From Sporosarcina sp. ZBG7A (GTDB taxonomy: Bacteria > Bacillota > Bacilli > Bacillales_A > Planococcaceae): a DNA stretch of 64,000 nt. This document shows positions 28,219-37,165 of this stretch, piece after piece. Each line of letters starts with the position of its first letter. The first letter of the stretch is position 1. The DNA lies in NCBI RefSeq assembly GCF_000813425.1, contig NZ_JWIB01000010.1, forward strand, positions 62,001-126,000, given 5' to 3'. A model generated the notes under the pieces. The model worked only from the letters and a program-made list of their open reading frames with translations. It did no database searches and was not told the DNA's origin. Position numbers and translations under genes: made by a program.

Positions 28219-28526
28219 TGGGTCCAACTTATTGGTGGATGCTGTTCGGAATGGCGCTTGTGACGTACATTCCACGTATGATTCCACTCACGGTCCTCGA
28301 TGGGAGAAAGTTACCGCCACTCGTGACAGGAATTTTAAGTAACATCCCATTTGCTGTGCTCGGTGCACTCATTTTCCCAGCAGTGTTCTATGTACAAGAA
28401 GGCAACTTTCTTTTCGGGTTGATCGGAGCTGCGACCGCATTTCTCATTGCGATCTTTGGTTTCGGACTGATGACTGTAGTCCTCGGGACAATCGGTGTAC
28501 TCGCAGTCTACAGTCTGTTCATGTAA
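28218..28526 (+). CDS. azlD: Branched-chain amino acid exporter subunit AzlD
   Basis: Small partner of AzlC: 102 residues, about four membrane helices, with the family segment VTYIPRMIPLTVLDGRKLPP near residues 15-35. AAAGGAGGAG lies 5 bases before ATG 28218, and the TGATG overlap couples it to azlC. A bidirectional terminator follows. Confidence 0.88.
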   Translation: MGPTYWWMLFGMALVTYIPRMIPLTVLDGRKLPPLVTGILSNIPFAVLGALIFPAVFYVQEGNFLFGLIGAATAFLIAIFGFGLMTVVLGTIGVLAVYSLFM

Positions 28527-28586
28527 CCCCTTTGAACCTATCATACCCAAAAAATCCGTTTCTCATACTTGTAGAATAGAAGAAAT

Positions 28587-28620
28587 GAAAAAGCCTTACA
28601 CCATGTGCAAGGCTTTTTCG
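28587..28620. terminator. Bidirectional terminator between azlD and csbA
   Basis: Stem AAAAAGCCTT / AAGGCTTTTT with an 11-base loop, serving the convergent azlCD and minJ-csbA units. Confidence 0.85.
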
Positions 28621-28881
28621 TTATTCATGCAGATTTTCATTGGACTGACGATGAGAATTTGCGACCATTCGATTCGCAATCCAAAATCCAACCGTCAACG
28701 ACAACGCATCTGCCACATACAGCAACCAGTTATGCGTATATCCTGCATACACGGAGGCGGCGATTAGCGCAATCGTCAGCACCAATCCGACCAGTTGATG
28801 GAACGTAACCCGCGTGAAAAACACGACTAGAATTCCTGGGATGAACAACGCCATCACTAATTTAGTCGCTAGACTCTCCAC
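28621..28881 (-). CDS. csbA: CsbA family membrane protein (DUF2198)
   Basis: An 86-residue protein with about three membrane helices and the family stretch FIPGILVVFFTRVTFHQ at residues 13-29. In Bacillus, CsbA is a sigma-B general-stress protein of unknown biochemical role; I see no sigma-B promoter here. Start is GTG 28881, with AAAGGAGG 9 bases upstream. It lies 24 bp after minJ in the same direction and probably shares its transcript. Confidence 0.85.
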   Translation of the reverse strand: MESLATKLVMALFIPGILVVFFTRVTFHQLVGLVLTIALIAASVYAGYTHNWLLYVADALSLTVGFWIANRMVANSHRQSNENLHE

Positions 28882-28905
28882 TTCACACCGCCTCCTTTCT
28901 ATCCC

Positions 28906-30075
28906 TCATCGAACGAGCAACAGTCCGAGCTGGTAATGATCATGCCGGTATAGCACTTGCTGCATGAGACGAACTTCTCCGTTCCGATCTGCAACTTGTA
29001 AGCGGCAATGCGCTGCGTTCACTTGAATCGCATCATACAATTCCTTATCGTTCGCAACTTGTATCCCGTTCACAGCACGAATCACTTCACCCGGTTGCAA
29101 CCCTAGCTTTTCTGCAGGTGATCCAGGAAGAACTCCCGCAATGACAACACCTTTCGCACTCGGCGATGCTGCATAACCGCCACCGCGTTCTTGTACAGCA
29201 ACGACAATGGTTAACACCGTTCGTATGAGGACACCTAGGACCAATGCTCCCCATCCAATCATAGGTTCATAGAGTGCACCTAAACCAAGCGCTGCAACAG
29301 CGACCCCTGTCCAAATAACCTGCACCCCGAGCTTCGGAAAGATTTGATCCGGAAAACGCTTGCGTGCAATTTGGCTAAAGCCAATCAACACGGGCACTGG
29401 AACGAAACTGAACGATGCTGCACCGAGTGTAAACTGTGGCCAATATGGTACATATGCTGAAATCATATCACCCGGCACAAGTAAGATCACGGGTAATAAC
29501 CAAATCTTCTTCACTTTGAAGACCGCTGCACGAAGTCCTCTGCTCGTCTTCTCAAGATGTGGCGACGCATAGCGCACTGAAGACGTCCGAATGAGCACTC
29601 CTTCTGCAATGAGGAAGAGCCCCGCAATGACCGGAATCGTTACGGACAAGTGTCCAAACAGATCCACGTCCTGTAGCGACCATCCATGATACGTAAACGC
29701 ACCACCAAATTCTTGCCATGCGTACAATCCGAAAAACGCAATCGCAGTTGTGTAAATCGGAGATCCCCATTGATAATAAAAACTCACTAAAACGACAAGC
29801 ATGATCGCAGAAAACATCACGATCCATCCTGCATCCACCACAAATCCGATTCCACTAAGCAGGACGGACAAAATGAGTGCATGCAACCATGAGTCCGCAA
29901 CGAGCCGTCTCAATTCCGTGAGCCCCGGCAACTTCCTAATATTGAAGTCTTTTCGCTCCCGCTTCACTCTCATATACCCGAGCGCAACCGCAACGAGGAG
30001 AATTAGCAGAAATAGTGGATTCAAGAAGAATACAGCCACTGCTTGTAAGACATCGAACAACCAATTCTCTGACAC
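28906..30075 (-). CDS. minJ: Cell-division topological determinant MinJ
   Basis: Membrane protein that in Bacillus bridges DivIVA and MinD to place the division septum. The 389-residue protein has about seven to eight membrane helices and a C-terminal PDZ domain (about residues 300-389), seen as GVVIAGVLPGSPAEKLGLQPGEVIRAVNG split over its two strands. Start is GTG 30075 with TTGGAGTG upstream. It lies between ctpB and csbA, the same arrangement as in Bacillus. Role inferred from synteny and domain layout. Confidence 0.85.
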   Translation of the reverse strand: MSENWLFDVLQAVAVFFLNPLFLLILLVAVALGYMRVKRERKDFNIRKLPGLTELRRLVADSWLHALILSVLLSGIGFVVDAGWIVMFSAIMLVVLVSFYYQWGSPIYTTAIAFFGLYAWQEFGGAFTYHGWSLQDVDLFGHLSVTIPVIAGLFLIAEGVLIRTSSVRYASPHLEKTSRGLRAAVFKVKKIWLLPVILLVPGDMISAYVPYWPQFTLGAASFSFVPVPVLIGFSQIARKRFPDQIFPKLGVQVIWTGVAVAALGLGALYEPMIGWGALVLGVLIRTVLTIVVAVQERGGGYAASPSAKGVVIAGVLPGSPAEKLGLQPGEVIRAVNGIQVANDKELYDAIQVNAAHCRLQVADRNGEVRLMQQVLYRHDHYQLGLLLVR

Positions 30076-30182
30076 GTTCTATCACACTCCAATCCAATCC
30101 CGCTGTTTTCTTCTATTGTAACAAAGATTGGAATGGAATGGATAGTCGCGACAGACTGTTATTTACGAGTAGGGCGAATCGA

Positions 30183-31622
30183 TCATTTTTCAGACAGTTT
30201 GTGATGCAAATAACCGACAGCCATCGACAGCTGTTCATCGTTCGCACGATCGTTGCGATATGCCTCAGCACTCGTCTTCAATGTTTGGAAGAATTTGCCG
30301 TCCATTTCCCCCGTCGACTCCACCTTTTCAGCTTTCATGAAGTCCGCTACTGTCTGACCCGTCGTTTCATCAAAGAAGCCATCCACTCGACCCGGATCAT
30401 GCCCGAGCGCCTTGAGTAATCGCTGCGCATATGCGATATCTTCGTTGAATTGCTGTTCTTTGTAGACGTCTGCGATCACTCTTAAATGCTCCGAAAACAA
30501 GCTGTTCTGCTTCACTTCTAAATCCGAAGCGATTCCTTCCGAGTGAATCCATCGCTCTTTAGGTGTTAACCACTTATGTGTAGACAACTTCACTTCGCCG
30601 CCATTCGATAATTTCATCGTTTCTTGTACTGTCCCTTTTCCGAAGCTTGTTGTCCCTACAATGAATCCTCGGTCAAGATCCTGGAGTGCACCACTCAATA
30701 CTTCACTCGCAGAAGCACTTCCTTTGTCCTGCAACAAGACTACTGGAATGCTCTGCAACTTCGGATTATACTCCAACTCTTTAGCTGGCTCAGTTACAAG
30801 TGGTGTCAATTGGCCCTTCACGTCTTCCATATACGCAAACACTGTATCTTCCGGAAGCATACTCCCTGCAATATTTCCAACCGCATGTAAGTAACCTCCA
30901 GGATTTCCACGGACGTCAATGAGTAGCGCTTCTGCACCTTCCTTAACGAGTAACTCTGTCGCCGCCTGCCACTCTTTCGCACTGTCTTCCCCAAACATCG
31001 TCAACCCTATGTAGCCAATTTTCTTGCCGCGTTCTTCCAAAATTTCCGATGATACCGTGTGAACAGGAATCACATCTCGTTCAATCGTGAATTCTACATG
31101 CTTCCCGGATTCCGGACGATAGACAACCATTTTCACAGATGTCCCTTGTTTCCCGCGGATTTTTTTGACGACTTCTTTGAGTGTCAGTCCATCCACTCGC
31201 TCCCCATCAATTTGCACGAGTTCGTCATAAGGAAGCAATCCGGCTTTTTCTGAAGGCGATCCTTTGACAGGTGAAACAATTACAAACTTGCCATTGGTAC
31301 GCGTAATCTCAGCTCCAATACCTACCCGTTCTCCGGCGAGCGATTCTTTGTGAGACGCCGCTTCTTCTTTTGTCAGATACGTTGAATACGGATCGCCGAT
31401 CACGTCCGCCATTCCTCGTAAGGCGCCTTCGATTAACTCATCGTCTTTCAGTTTATACACCGCGTTGCCTGTGATGACCTCGTACGCTTCGTCGAGGACT
31501 CCAAATTTCCCACTCGAGTTGTGGGTCTTTTCATCACTTTTTCCACAACCATCCAACACCAGTACTAGACAAACCGCAACTGCGGCTAAAATAACAAACG
31601 CAAAAAAACGGCTCCTGCGCAT
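30183..31622 (-). CDS. ctpB: S41 carboxy-terminal processing peptidase CtpB
   Basis: A membrane-tethered serine protease; in Bacillus, CtpB cleaves SpoIVFA in sporulation signalling. The N-terminal hydrophobic segment (about residues 6-28) contains VLDGC and could act as an anchor or lipobox. A PDZ domain follows (about 95-180), then the S41 core with the nucleophile Ser in KGSASASEVLSGAL (about 315) and Lys in FGKGTVQET (about 340), then a peptidoglycan-binding-like domain (about 405-455). ATG 31622 is favoured over ATG 31631 because the GGAGGGG site is 9 bases away. 479 aa. Confidence 0.9.
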   Translation of the reverse strand: MRRSRFFAFVILAAVAVCLVLVLDGCGKSDEKTHNSSGKFGVLDEAYEVITGNAVYKLKDDELIEGALRGMADVIGDPYSTYLTKEEAASHKESLAGERVGIGAEITRTNGKFVIVSPVKGSPSEKAGLLPYDELVQIDGERVDGLTLKEVVKKIRGKQGTSVKMVVYRPESGKHVEFTIERDVIPVHTVSSEILEERGKKIGYIGLTMFGEDSAKEWQAATELLVKEGAEALLIDVRGNPGGYLHAVGNIAGSMLPEDTVFAYMEDVKGQLTPLVTEPAKELEYNPKLQSIPVVLLQDKGSASASEVLSGALQDLDRGFIVGTTSFGKGTVQETMKLSNGGEVKLSTHKWLTPKERWIHSEGIASDLEVKQNSLFSEHLRVIADVYKEQQFNEDIAYAQRLLKALGHDPGRVDGFFDETTGQTVADFMKAEKVESTGEMDGKFFQTLKTSAEAYRNDRANDEQLSMAVGYLHHKLSEK

Positions 31623-31711
31623 CGTCACCATCCCCTCCTCTTTCCACTATATGAAAGAAGGGAGAAGGTTACGACAAGCAAGAACCGGGAAATAAAATTA
31701 GAATAGACAGG

Positions 31712-31838
31712 GTTGATTTACGCTTCAGACGGACGCTTTCCGCGGGCTTGAACTCAGCCTCCTCGATCGCTTCGCTCTCTGCGGGGTCTTCGTTCTTCGC
31801 TGATTCCGCAGGAGTCGCCGTCTTACGCTTCAATCAAC
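31712..31838. repeat. Dispersed ~130-bp palindromic element, copy 1
   Basis: Runs from GTTGATTTACGCTTCAGACG to TTACGCTTCAATCAAC, so both ends carry GTTGATT in inverted orientation. Internal landmarks are ACGCTTTCCGCGGGC, CTGCGGGGTC and CCGCAGGAGTCGCCG. A second copy in opposite orientation is at 60452-60581. I recognise this as a dispersed intergenic element common in Bacillales. It occupies most of the 270-bp gap between ctpB and the thioredoxin gene, and I see no gene in it. Confidence 0.85.
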
Positions 31839-31898
31839 GGATTGTAATTGGATAAGCTATTACCATTGAATGAGGGTATAAAAATTTTTTAAAACCTT

Positions 31899-32471
31899 TT
31901 ATTTAACATCCTTCACTAGCTGTTCCATCATTTCTTCGTCCATGGGGCCTACGATTTGGTTGTCTATGGTGCCGTCGGTTCCGAGGATGTATGTCGTTGG
32001 AATCGAGAACACTTTGTAGTCTGTCATGCCAAGTTCTTCTGTGTCGAGCAAGATTGGAAACGTTAGCTCATAGGCATCAACAAACTCTTCGACTGCTTTG
32101 ACTCCGCGGTTTTCTGCAGTCGTTAAGTTGACGGAAATCAGTTCTACATTGTCTTCAGGCTTCAGGTTTTTATAGTAGTTCTCCATATGGGGCATCTCTG
32201 CTTTACATGGTGGGCACCACGTTGCCCAGAAGTTCAGAATGACTTTCTTACCTTTCAACTCGGAAAGACGAACTTTATCTCCAGCTAATGTCTCGAGTTC
32301 AAAGTCTGGCGGTGTATCTCCTTGTTCAAGTCCAGCTGTGCTTTTGGACATCGTTTTAGTTGAAGCCGTATCGATGACTTCGGGTTTATCTAAATTTGAC
32401 TTCACCATTACGACAATCATCGAACCGATTAAAAGAATTGCGATTGCGTATCCAATCCACTTTTTATTCAT
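31899..32471 (-). CDS. Membrane-anchored TlpA/ResA-type thiol-disulfide oxidoreductase
   Basis: A 190-residue protein anchored by one N-terminal helix (residues 6-24) with an extracytoplasmic thioredoxin fold. The active site WCPPC is at about residue 88, in NFWATWCPPCKAEMP, and the cis-Pro segment FSIPTTYIL is near 160. Such proteins reduce disulfides outside the membrane, for example for cytochrome c or envelope proteins. A cytochrome c gene (cccB) is 4 kb away, but no direct link is shown. It overlaps the upstream membrane gene by 4 bp (ATGA). Confidence 0.88.
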   Translation of the reverse strand: MNKKWIGYAIAILLIGSMIVVMVKSNLDKPEVIDTASTKTMSKSTAGLEQGDTPPDFELETLAGDKVRLSELKGKKVILNFWATWCPPCKAEMPHMENYYKNLKPEDNVELISVNLTTAENRGVKAVEEFVDAYELTFPILLDTEELGMTDYKVFSIPTTYILGTDGTIDNQIVGPMDEEMMEQLVKDVK

Positions 32472-33118
32472 CGTATCCCTCCATCTGTTACCTTAACTTG
32501 TGTAAAACGCCACGCAATTATTACTACTAAGATGCTCGAGACAACTGTTGCAGCGAATGGAATACCCGTAAACCCAGCAGGCTGCAGTGCAGCAATGAAG
32601 GCGTGGATAGCTACAAACAATCCTGCAGTATAGATAACGGGTACGCTTTCATCTTCTGCATGAATAAAGGCTAGCGCTGCAATCACTGCGAACAAGATGA
32701 TTGTAGTCACCTTTGTTACAAGCGTTCCATCATTCAACAGCGCCATCATCACTTGATAGCCTGCTTGTGCACTGATAATCCCTAGCATGAATCCTTGGCT
32801 AACTTTTGGCGGCTTGGGCTTGCGTGAAAAAAGAATGAACAAAGCCGCAATCAGAATCCCAGCAAGGAATCCAAACATGCCTCCATTAAAATAAAGGATG
32901 GCCATCGGTGCACGACGTACCGTTTCAAAGTCCGTTACAATCACGGACAGTTTCCATACAATAATAGTGGTAAAGATCGCATCCACAACAATGTCCGCGA
33001 CTGGTTTACCAAATTTCATTTTAACAGCAAGCCATGCGAGAATAAATCCAATGATGGCTGCAATCCAGGAAGAAGGTACAGTAACCTTCCATAGTAGAAA
33101 ATAGTCGGTGACAGGCAT
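32468..33118 (-). CDS. Polytopic membrane protein coupled to TlpA-type oxidoreductase
   Basis: A 216-residue protein with about seven membrane helices. I do not recognise a named domain; the organisation (conserved Arg-rich ETVRRAPMAILYFNGG segment near residue 65) is reminiscent of membrane proteins related to Lgt, but this is a weak impression. ATG 33118 (MPVTDYFLLW) has AAGGAG 6 bases upstream; the frame extends 23 codons further without a site. The 4-bp ATGA overlap with the thioredoxin gene indicates one operon, suggesting a role in redox or disulfide supply at the membrane. Confidence 0.75.
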   Translation of the reverse strand: MPVTDYFLLWKVTVPSSWIAAIIGFILAWLAVKMKFGKPVADIVVDAIFTTIIVWKLSVIVTDFETVRRAPMAILYFNGGMFGFLAGILIAALFILFSRKPKPPKVSQGFMLGIISAQAGYQVMMALLNDGTLVTKVTTIILFAVIAALAFIHAEDESVPVIYTAGLFVAIHAFIAALQPAGFTGIPFAATVVSSILVVIIAWRFTQVKVTDGGIR

Positions 33119-33200
33119 TGGAATCTCCTTTAGTCCAGTATACCTCTCATGGTATCGTAAAGTGCCCATCAAAACCACAAAATCCACTTATGTTTACAAA

Positions 33201-33230
33201 AGAAAAAGGCCCGCACGTATGCGAGCCTTT
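33201..33230 (-). terminator. Terminator of the ftsEX-hydrolase unit
   Basis: Stem AAAGGC-CGCA / TGCG-GCCTTT with one mismatch, followed by TTTTTCTTTTG on the minus strand. Confidence 0.75.
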
Positions 33231-33307
33231 CCATGTATTCGGTGCTCCCTTATTCCAAAATGTTTGTTTTAAGGAAAAACCGGAAATAGAACTTATAGAA
33301 GTGTTAC

Positions 33308-34651
33308 TTAGAATGATACATAACGTAACGGATTCACGGCACTTGGACCGGATGCAGAGAAGTTACCTACGTGAATTTCAAAGTGCAAGTGTGGCCCTGT
33401 TGAATTTCCGGTATTCCCTGATTTCCCGATGAATTGTCCTTTTCCAACGTGCTGTCCTGTACTCACACCAATATTGGACAAGTGTGCATAAACGGATGTA
33501 AAGATTTGCCCGTTTATGGAGTGTGTAACCATAATCGCATTACCGAATCCACCCATCGGTCCTGCATGGGACACTACACCTTCAGCAGCAGAAACGACTG
33601 TTGTACCAACTGGAATTCCGATATCTTGTCCACGGTGCTGCTTTTGTGTATGGAAGATCGGGTGCATTCTCCAACCGAATGATGATGTAAGTGGACCACT
33701 TGCTGGACGAGTCCATGTGCCACTTGAAACTGGAGGTGCAGATGGTTGGTTATAATCATGGTTATTTGATGACGAAGAACTTGATGAATTCGCTGCTTGT
33801 TGTGCACGGCGCTTCGCTGCAGCTTCTGCTTCACTTTTACGCTTGATTTCTGCTTGACGAGCAACTTCTGCCAAACGATTTTGTTCAGCACTAATTTGAT
33901 TCACAAGATCTGCGGAAAGTTCGTGTGTTTCGTCATATTCGCTCTCTAAGTCTGCTTTTTCAGTAGAGAGTTTCGCTTGTTCAGTTTCTAACTGATCAAC
34001 AAGCTTGTCCTTCTCAACTTTTTGACCTTCAAGCTTTTTCTTCAAATCTGTTAGTTTTTCTTTACGTTCTTCTTGTTGCGCAAGTTTAGTCTCGACCATT
34101 TGCTTTTCTTCTTCAAGCTGGTTCATGTCATCTTCTTGCTGTTGCATGATTTTACGGTCAGCATCCATCAAAGTAGATACCGCTGAGAAACGGTCGATGA
34201 AATCTGAAAAACTGTTCGCGCCAAGAAGTACGTCCAGATAGCTGACGTCTCCGCCTTTGACCTGCATCGTACGAACTCTTTCTCTTAACACTTCATCGCG
34301 CTCTTTAATCCGCTTTTCCAACGTCTTGATAGAAGCACGAAGTTCAGTGATTTCTTTAGTCGTTTGAGTGATTTTTTCTTTTACGTCACGAATTTTTTCG
34401 TTGTTGGTTTCGATTTCACCATTCAACTTTGTAATTTGCTCCAAAAACGATTGTTTCTTTGTTTGCTTTTTATTAATCTCGTTGGATTTGTTTTGGATGC
34501 CTTTATTCAACTCTTGTTGTTTTTGTTGAAGCACCTTTTGTTCATCTTGCATATCTTTCAACGAGCTCGCTGATGCTACTGTTCCGGATAATGTAGTTGA
34601 GAGCAACAACACCCCCATTGTAGATAGTAGCATTCCCTTGTTCTTTCTCAC
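33308..34651 (-). CDS. M23 murein hydrolase with coiled coil (PcsB/EnvC-like), FtsEX partner
   Basis: An exported 447-residue cell-wall hydrolase. A signal peptide (residues 1-29, ending TVASAS) is followed by a long coiled coil (about 30-275) like those that contact FtsX, a Ser/Asn-rich linker (about 285-310) and a C-terminal LytM/M23 domain. Zinc and catalytic ligands are visible as HRGQDIG and HLHFEIH, so the enzyme should be active. Start is GTG 34651 with AAAGGGG upstream. It lies 33 bp after ftsX in the same direction; this gene order supports FtsEX-controlled activation, as for PcsB, EnvC or CwlO, though CwlO itself has a different catalytic domain. Confidence 0.88.
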   Translation of the reverse strand: MRKNKGMLLSTMGVLLLSTTLSGTVASASSLKDMQDEQKVLQQKQQELNKGIQNKSNEINKKQTKKQSFLEQITKLNGEIETNNEKIRDVKEKITQTTKEITELRASIKTLEKRIKERDEVLRERVRTMQVKGGDVSYLDVLLGANSFSDFIDRFSAVSTLMDADRKIMQQQEDDMNQLEEEKQMVETKLAQQEERKEKLTDLKKKLEGQKVEKDKLVDQLETEQAKLSTEKADLESEYDETHELSADLVNQISAEQNRLAEVARQAEIKRKSEAEAAAKRRAQQAANSSSSSSSNNHDYNQPSAPPVSSGTWTRPASGPLTSSFGWRMHPIFHTQKQHRGQDIGIPVGTTVVSAAEGVVSHAGPMGGFGNAIMVTHSINGQIFTSVYAHLSNIGVSTGQHVGKGQFIGKSGNTGNSTGPHLHFEIHVGNFSASGPSAVNPLRYVSF

Positions 34652-34684
34652 AGTCCCAGTTCCCCTTTCAATTCGATCGGCTAT

Positions 34685-35569
34685 TTAGACTTTCAAGAAT
34701 TTACGTACGGACATCAAACTGCCCCACACGCCGATAAACACTCCCATGAACAACAACAGACCATCTACCTGAATAATGAATGGTATTGGATCTAGCAATT
34801 GGAACATTTCATTGACCAATTTAGGTTGCCAGTAGGCATAGATTTGTTGATACGCAATAGCGATGGCGGCCATCGGAAGAATGGATCCGAAGATTCCTAG
34901 CCAAACGCCTTCTAATATAAACGGTATGCGAACAAAATTATTGGTCGCCCCTACAAGTTTCATAATTTCAATTTCTCGACCACGTGCAATAATCGTCAAA
35001 CGAATTGTGTTGGAGATGAGGAACATTGCCGTAAATAGTAGCGCCAGTATTAAAATCAGACCAACGTTCCGACTGATTTCTACGACATCAAACAATTTCT
35101 CGACTTTTCCTGCTCCATAGACAACATCTGCTGTGTACTCGTATGTATCGATCTTTTTTGCAATTGCAGCCGTATCATGTGGATTTTCCGCTTTCACATA
35201 CAGAGCATCTCCCAACGGATTGCTTTGTTTGTAGAGTGAAAGTTCTTTACCATAGGACTTGATAATCTTATCAAGTTCATCTTCTCTGGTCGCATAATTG
35301 ACGCTTGCGACACCATCAATCTCTTTTACTTTATTCTGTAATTCTTTCACGGCCTCACTACTTGCTCCGGGGTCCGCAACCACTTTAATCTCTACGTCGT
35401 TCTCGATGTTATCTGCCATCTTGTTCAAGTTCATCATCATAACAATGAAACTACCTACAAGTAGGAGAGTAACCGCAACGGCGCTGATGGAGGCGAACGT
35501 CATCCAGCCATTTCGTCCGAGGCTTTTGAAACTCTCCCGGAAGTGTCGGCTTAGCGTTCTACCCTTCAT
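34685..35569 (-). CDS. ftsX: Cell division ABC-type permease FtsX
   Basis: Membrane subunit of FtsEX, which transmits ATP hydrolysis across the membrane to a wall hydrolase. The 294-residue protein has four membrane helices (first at about 20-42, the other three after residue 170) and an extracellular domain between helices 1 and 2. The N-terminus RTLSRHFRESFKSLGRNGW is typical. ATG 35569 is chosen because AAGGAG lies 9 bases upstream; the frame opens eight codons earlier. It overlaps the ftsE stop by 11 bp, so translation is coupled. Confidence 0.95.
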   Translation of the reverse strand: MKGRTLSRHFRESFKSLGRNGWMTFASISAVAVTLLLVGSFIVMMMNLNKMADNIENDVEIKVVADPGASSEAVKELQNKVKEIDGVASVNYATREDELDKIIKSYGKELSLYKQSNPLGDALYVKAENPHDTAAIAKKIDTYEYTADVVYGAGKVEKLFDVVEISRNVGLILILALLFTAMFLISNTIRLTIIARGREIEIMKLVGATNNFVRIPFILEGVWLGIFGSILPMAAIAIAYQQIYAYWQPKLVNEMFQLLDPIPFIIQVDGLLLFMGVFIGVWGSLMSVRKFLKV

Positions 35570-36245
35570 AACTGTATTCTCCTTCGTATTCATCTCTTGT
35601 AATCATTCCGCCTTCTACTAACAAAACGCGATGGCGGATGCTGTTCACAATGTCTTTGTTGTGTGTCGCCATAATAATGGTCGTCCCACGGTTGTTGATT
35701 TTTTCAAAGATGTTCATGATGCCTAACGACGTATCCGGATCGAGGTTTCCTGTTGGCTCGTCTGCAATGACCAATTTAGGTTCATTCACAATCGAACGCG
35801 CAATCGACACTCGCTGCTGTTCTCCGCCTGATAACTCGTTAGGAAACATTCTCGCTTTTTGGGACAAACCGACCAGCGCTAAAACATCTGTTACCTTTTT
35901 ACGTATTTCTGTTGGTGTCTCTTCAATTACCTCAAGCGCAAATGCCACATTCTCATAAACATTCAGTCTTGGAAGCAATTTGAAGTCCTGAAACACGACC
36001 CCTATCTGTCTTCGCAAGTATGGGATTTCTTTGTTTTTTAACGAACTAAGGTCTGTTCCGTCGATGAAAATTTGTCCGCTTGTCGGAGATTCCTCACGAT
36101 ACATCATTTTGATGAATGTCGATTTACCTGCACCACTTGGACCCACGACGTAAACAAATTCACCGTTATTAATGTCGATATTAATACCATTTGCGGCAAC
36201 GACACCGTTGGAATACTTTTTGTACACGTTTTTCATTTTAATCAT
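35559..36245 (-). CDS. ftsE: Cell division ATP-binding protein FtsE
   Basis: ATPase subunit of FtsEX. 228 residues with Walker A GPSGAGKST (about residue 36), Q-loop VVFQDFKLLP, ABC signature LSGGEQQR (about 139), Walker B LVIADEPTG (about 159) and switch His in ATHNKD. The length and the short C-terminal tail are normal. It is the first gene of the ftsE-ftsX-hydrolase transcript. Confidence 0.96.
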   Translation of the reverse strand: MIKMKNVYKKYSNGVVAANGINIDINNGEFVYVVGPSGAGKSTFIKMMYREESPTSGQIFIDGTDLSSLKNKEIPYLRRQIGVVFQDFKLLPRLNVYENVAFALEVIEETPTEIRKKVTDVLALVGLSQKARMFPNELSGGEQQRVSIARSIVNEPKLVIADEPTGNLDPDTSLGIMNIFEKINNRGTTIIMATHNKDIVNSIRHRVLLVEGGMITRDEYEGEYSYEG

Positions 36246-36287
36246 TTTTTGTAACCACCTGATTCAAAACTTTTCTTCAGCTTTTTA

Positions 36288-36296
36288 AGTATAACA
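36288..36296 (-). promoter_or_regulatory. Extended -10 promoter candidate for ftsEX
   Basis: TGTTATACT on the minus strand (TGn plus TATACT) about 45 bp before ftsE; no good -35 box is seen. Confidence 0.45.
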
Positions 36297-36445
36297 GATA
36301 TAAACCTACACAATATTACAGGAATATTTCATTTTCCCTAAAACGTTCACAGCTTTTCAACAATTCTGTAATGTGGAACTCGTTTTTGGTAGTCTGAGTG
36401 AGTTTATGTCGAAGAGTGGAAATGTATTTTGGTATGTACAAACAA

Positions 36446-36479
36446 CAAAAAAACAGAGGTAGCCGAAGCATACCTCTGT
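36446..36479 (-). terminator. Terminator of cccB
   Basis: Perfect stem ACAGAGGTA / TACCTCTGT with a T7 run on the minus strand, shortly after cccB. Confidence 0.88.
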
Positions 36480-36517
36480 TCGTTATGTGGATAGTAGGTC
36501 ATTTGTGTTACAGCAGC

Positions 36518-36850
36518 TTATTTCTTGTCAGCAAGCCATTTAGCAACTGCGTCAAGCTCTTCACCTTTAATGAGACCTCCAGGCATTCCGCCGGATTTAC
36601 CGTTTTCGATGATGTCATGGATTTCGTCTTCAGAAAGCTCTCCACCGATGTTTGCTAGTGCAGGACCGTTCATACCTTCCAATTTCCCACCGTGACAAGT
36701 TGCACAGTTCGCTTGGTATACTTTGTCCGCGTCTACGCCGCCAGCAGCTGAATCTTTGTCTCCAGCTTTGTCATCTCCGCCGCCTCCACAAGCACCTAAT
36801 ACAAGCGCTGCTCCGAAGATTGTTGCTAAGAATTTGTTTTTCATTTTCAT
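36518..36850 (-). CDS. cccB: Cytochrome c-551 lipoprotein CccB
   Basis: A small electron-transfer protein on the outer face of the membrane. The lipobox is LGAC (cysteine near residue 21), followed by a flexible Gly/Asp-rich linker, then a single class I cytochrome domain with the heme site CATCH (about residues 50-54) and a distal Met in the GGMPGG segment. 110 residues, normal length. ATG 36850 has AAGGAGG 7 bases upstream. It is between ftsE and prfB as in Bacillus. Confidence 0.93.
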   Translation of the reverse strand: MKMKNKFLATIFGAALVLGACGGGGDDKAGDKDSAAGGVDADKVYQANCATCHGGKLEGMNGPALANIGGELSEDEIHDIIENGKSGGMPGGLIKGEELDAVAKWLADKK

Positions 36851-37165
36851 GAAATTTCCTCCTTAAGATAAATGAATTACGTGCTTTTCTAGTATAGCAA
36901 AAAAAGACCAATCCCGCTCTATACCGTGTGACAAAATCAGGACGAATACCTTACATAGAGCGCTCTCCTACTATTTAGTATTCTCTTTTCCGCAAAAATC
37001 AAACCTCTTTTGATGAAGTATTCGTTTTAAAATGAGCAAAAGACTGTTTTTGACAACTATTCACATGATGCTTTTTCAACCTTCATCCAATTGACTCCTG
37101 CGACTGCCTATTCCAAAAGCCATCTACCTCTTTAGGCTGACCAATTGGCAGTTATTTATTCATAC
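36851..37165. other. Intergenic region upstream of cccB
   Basis: About 315 AT-rich bases. A TATACT at 36890-36895 (minus strand, near the cccB start) is a likely cccB -10 box without a clear -35. No gene or strong hairpin was found in the rest. Confidence 0.5.

Noticed and set aside
36851..37165. A small gene upstream of cccB
   Set aside because: No frame with a ribosome binding site or protein-like composition was found.
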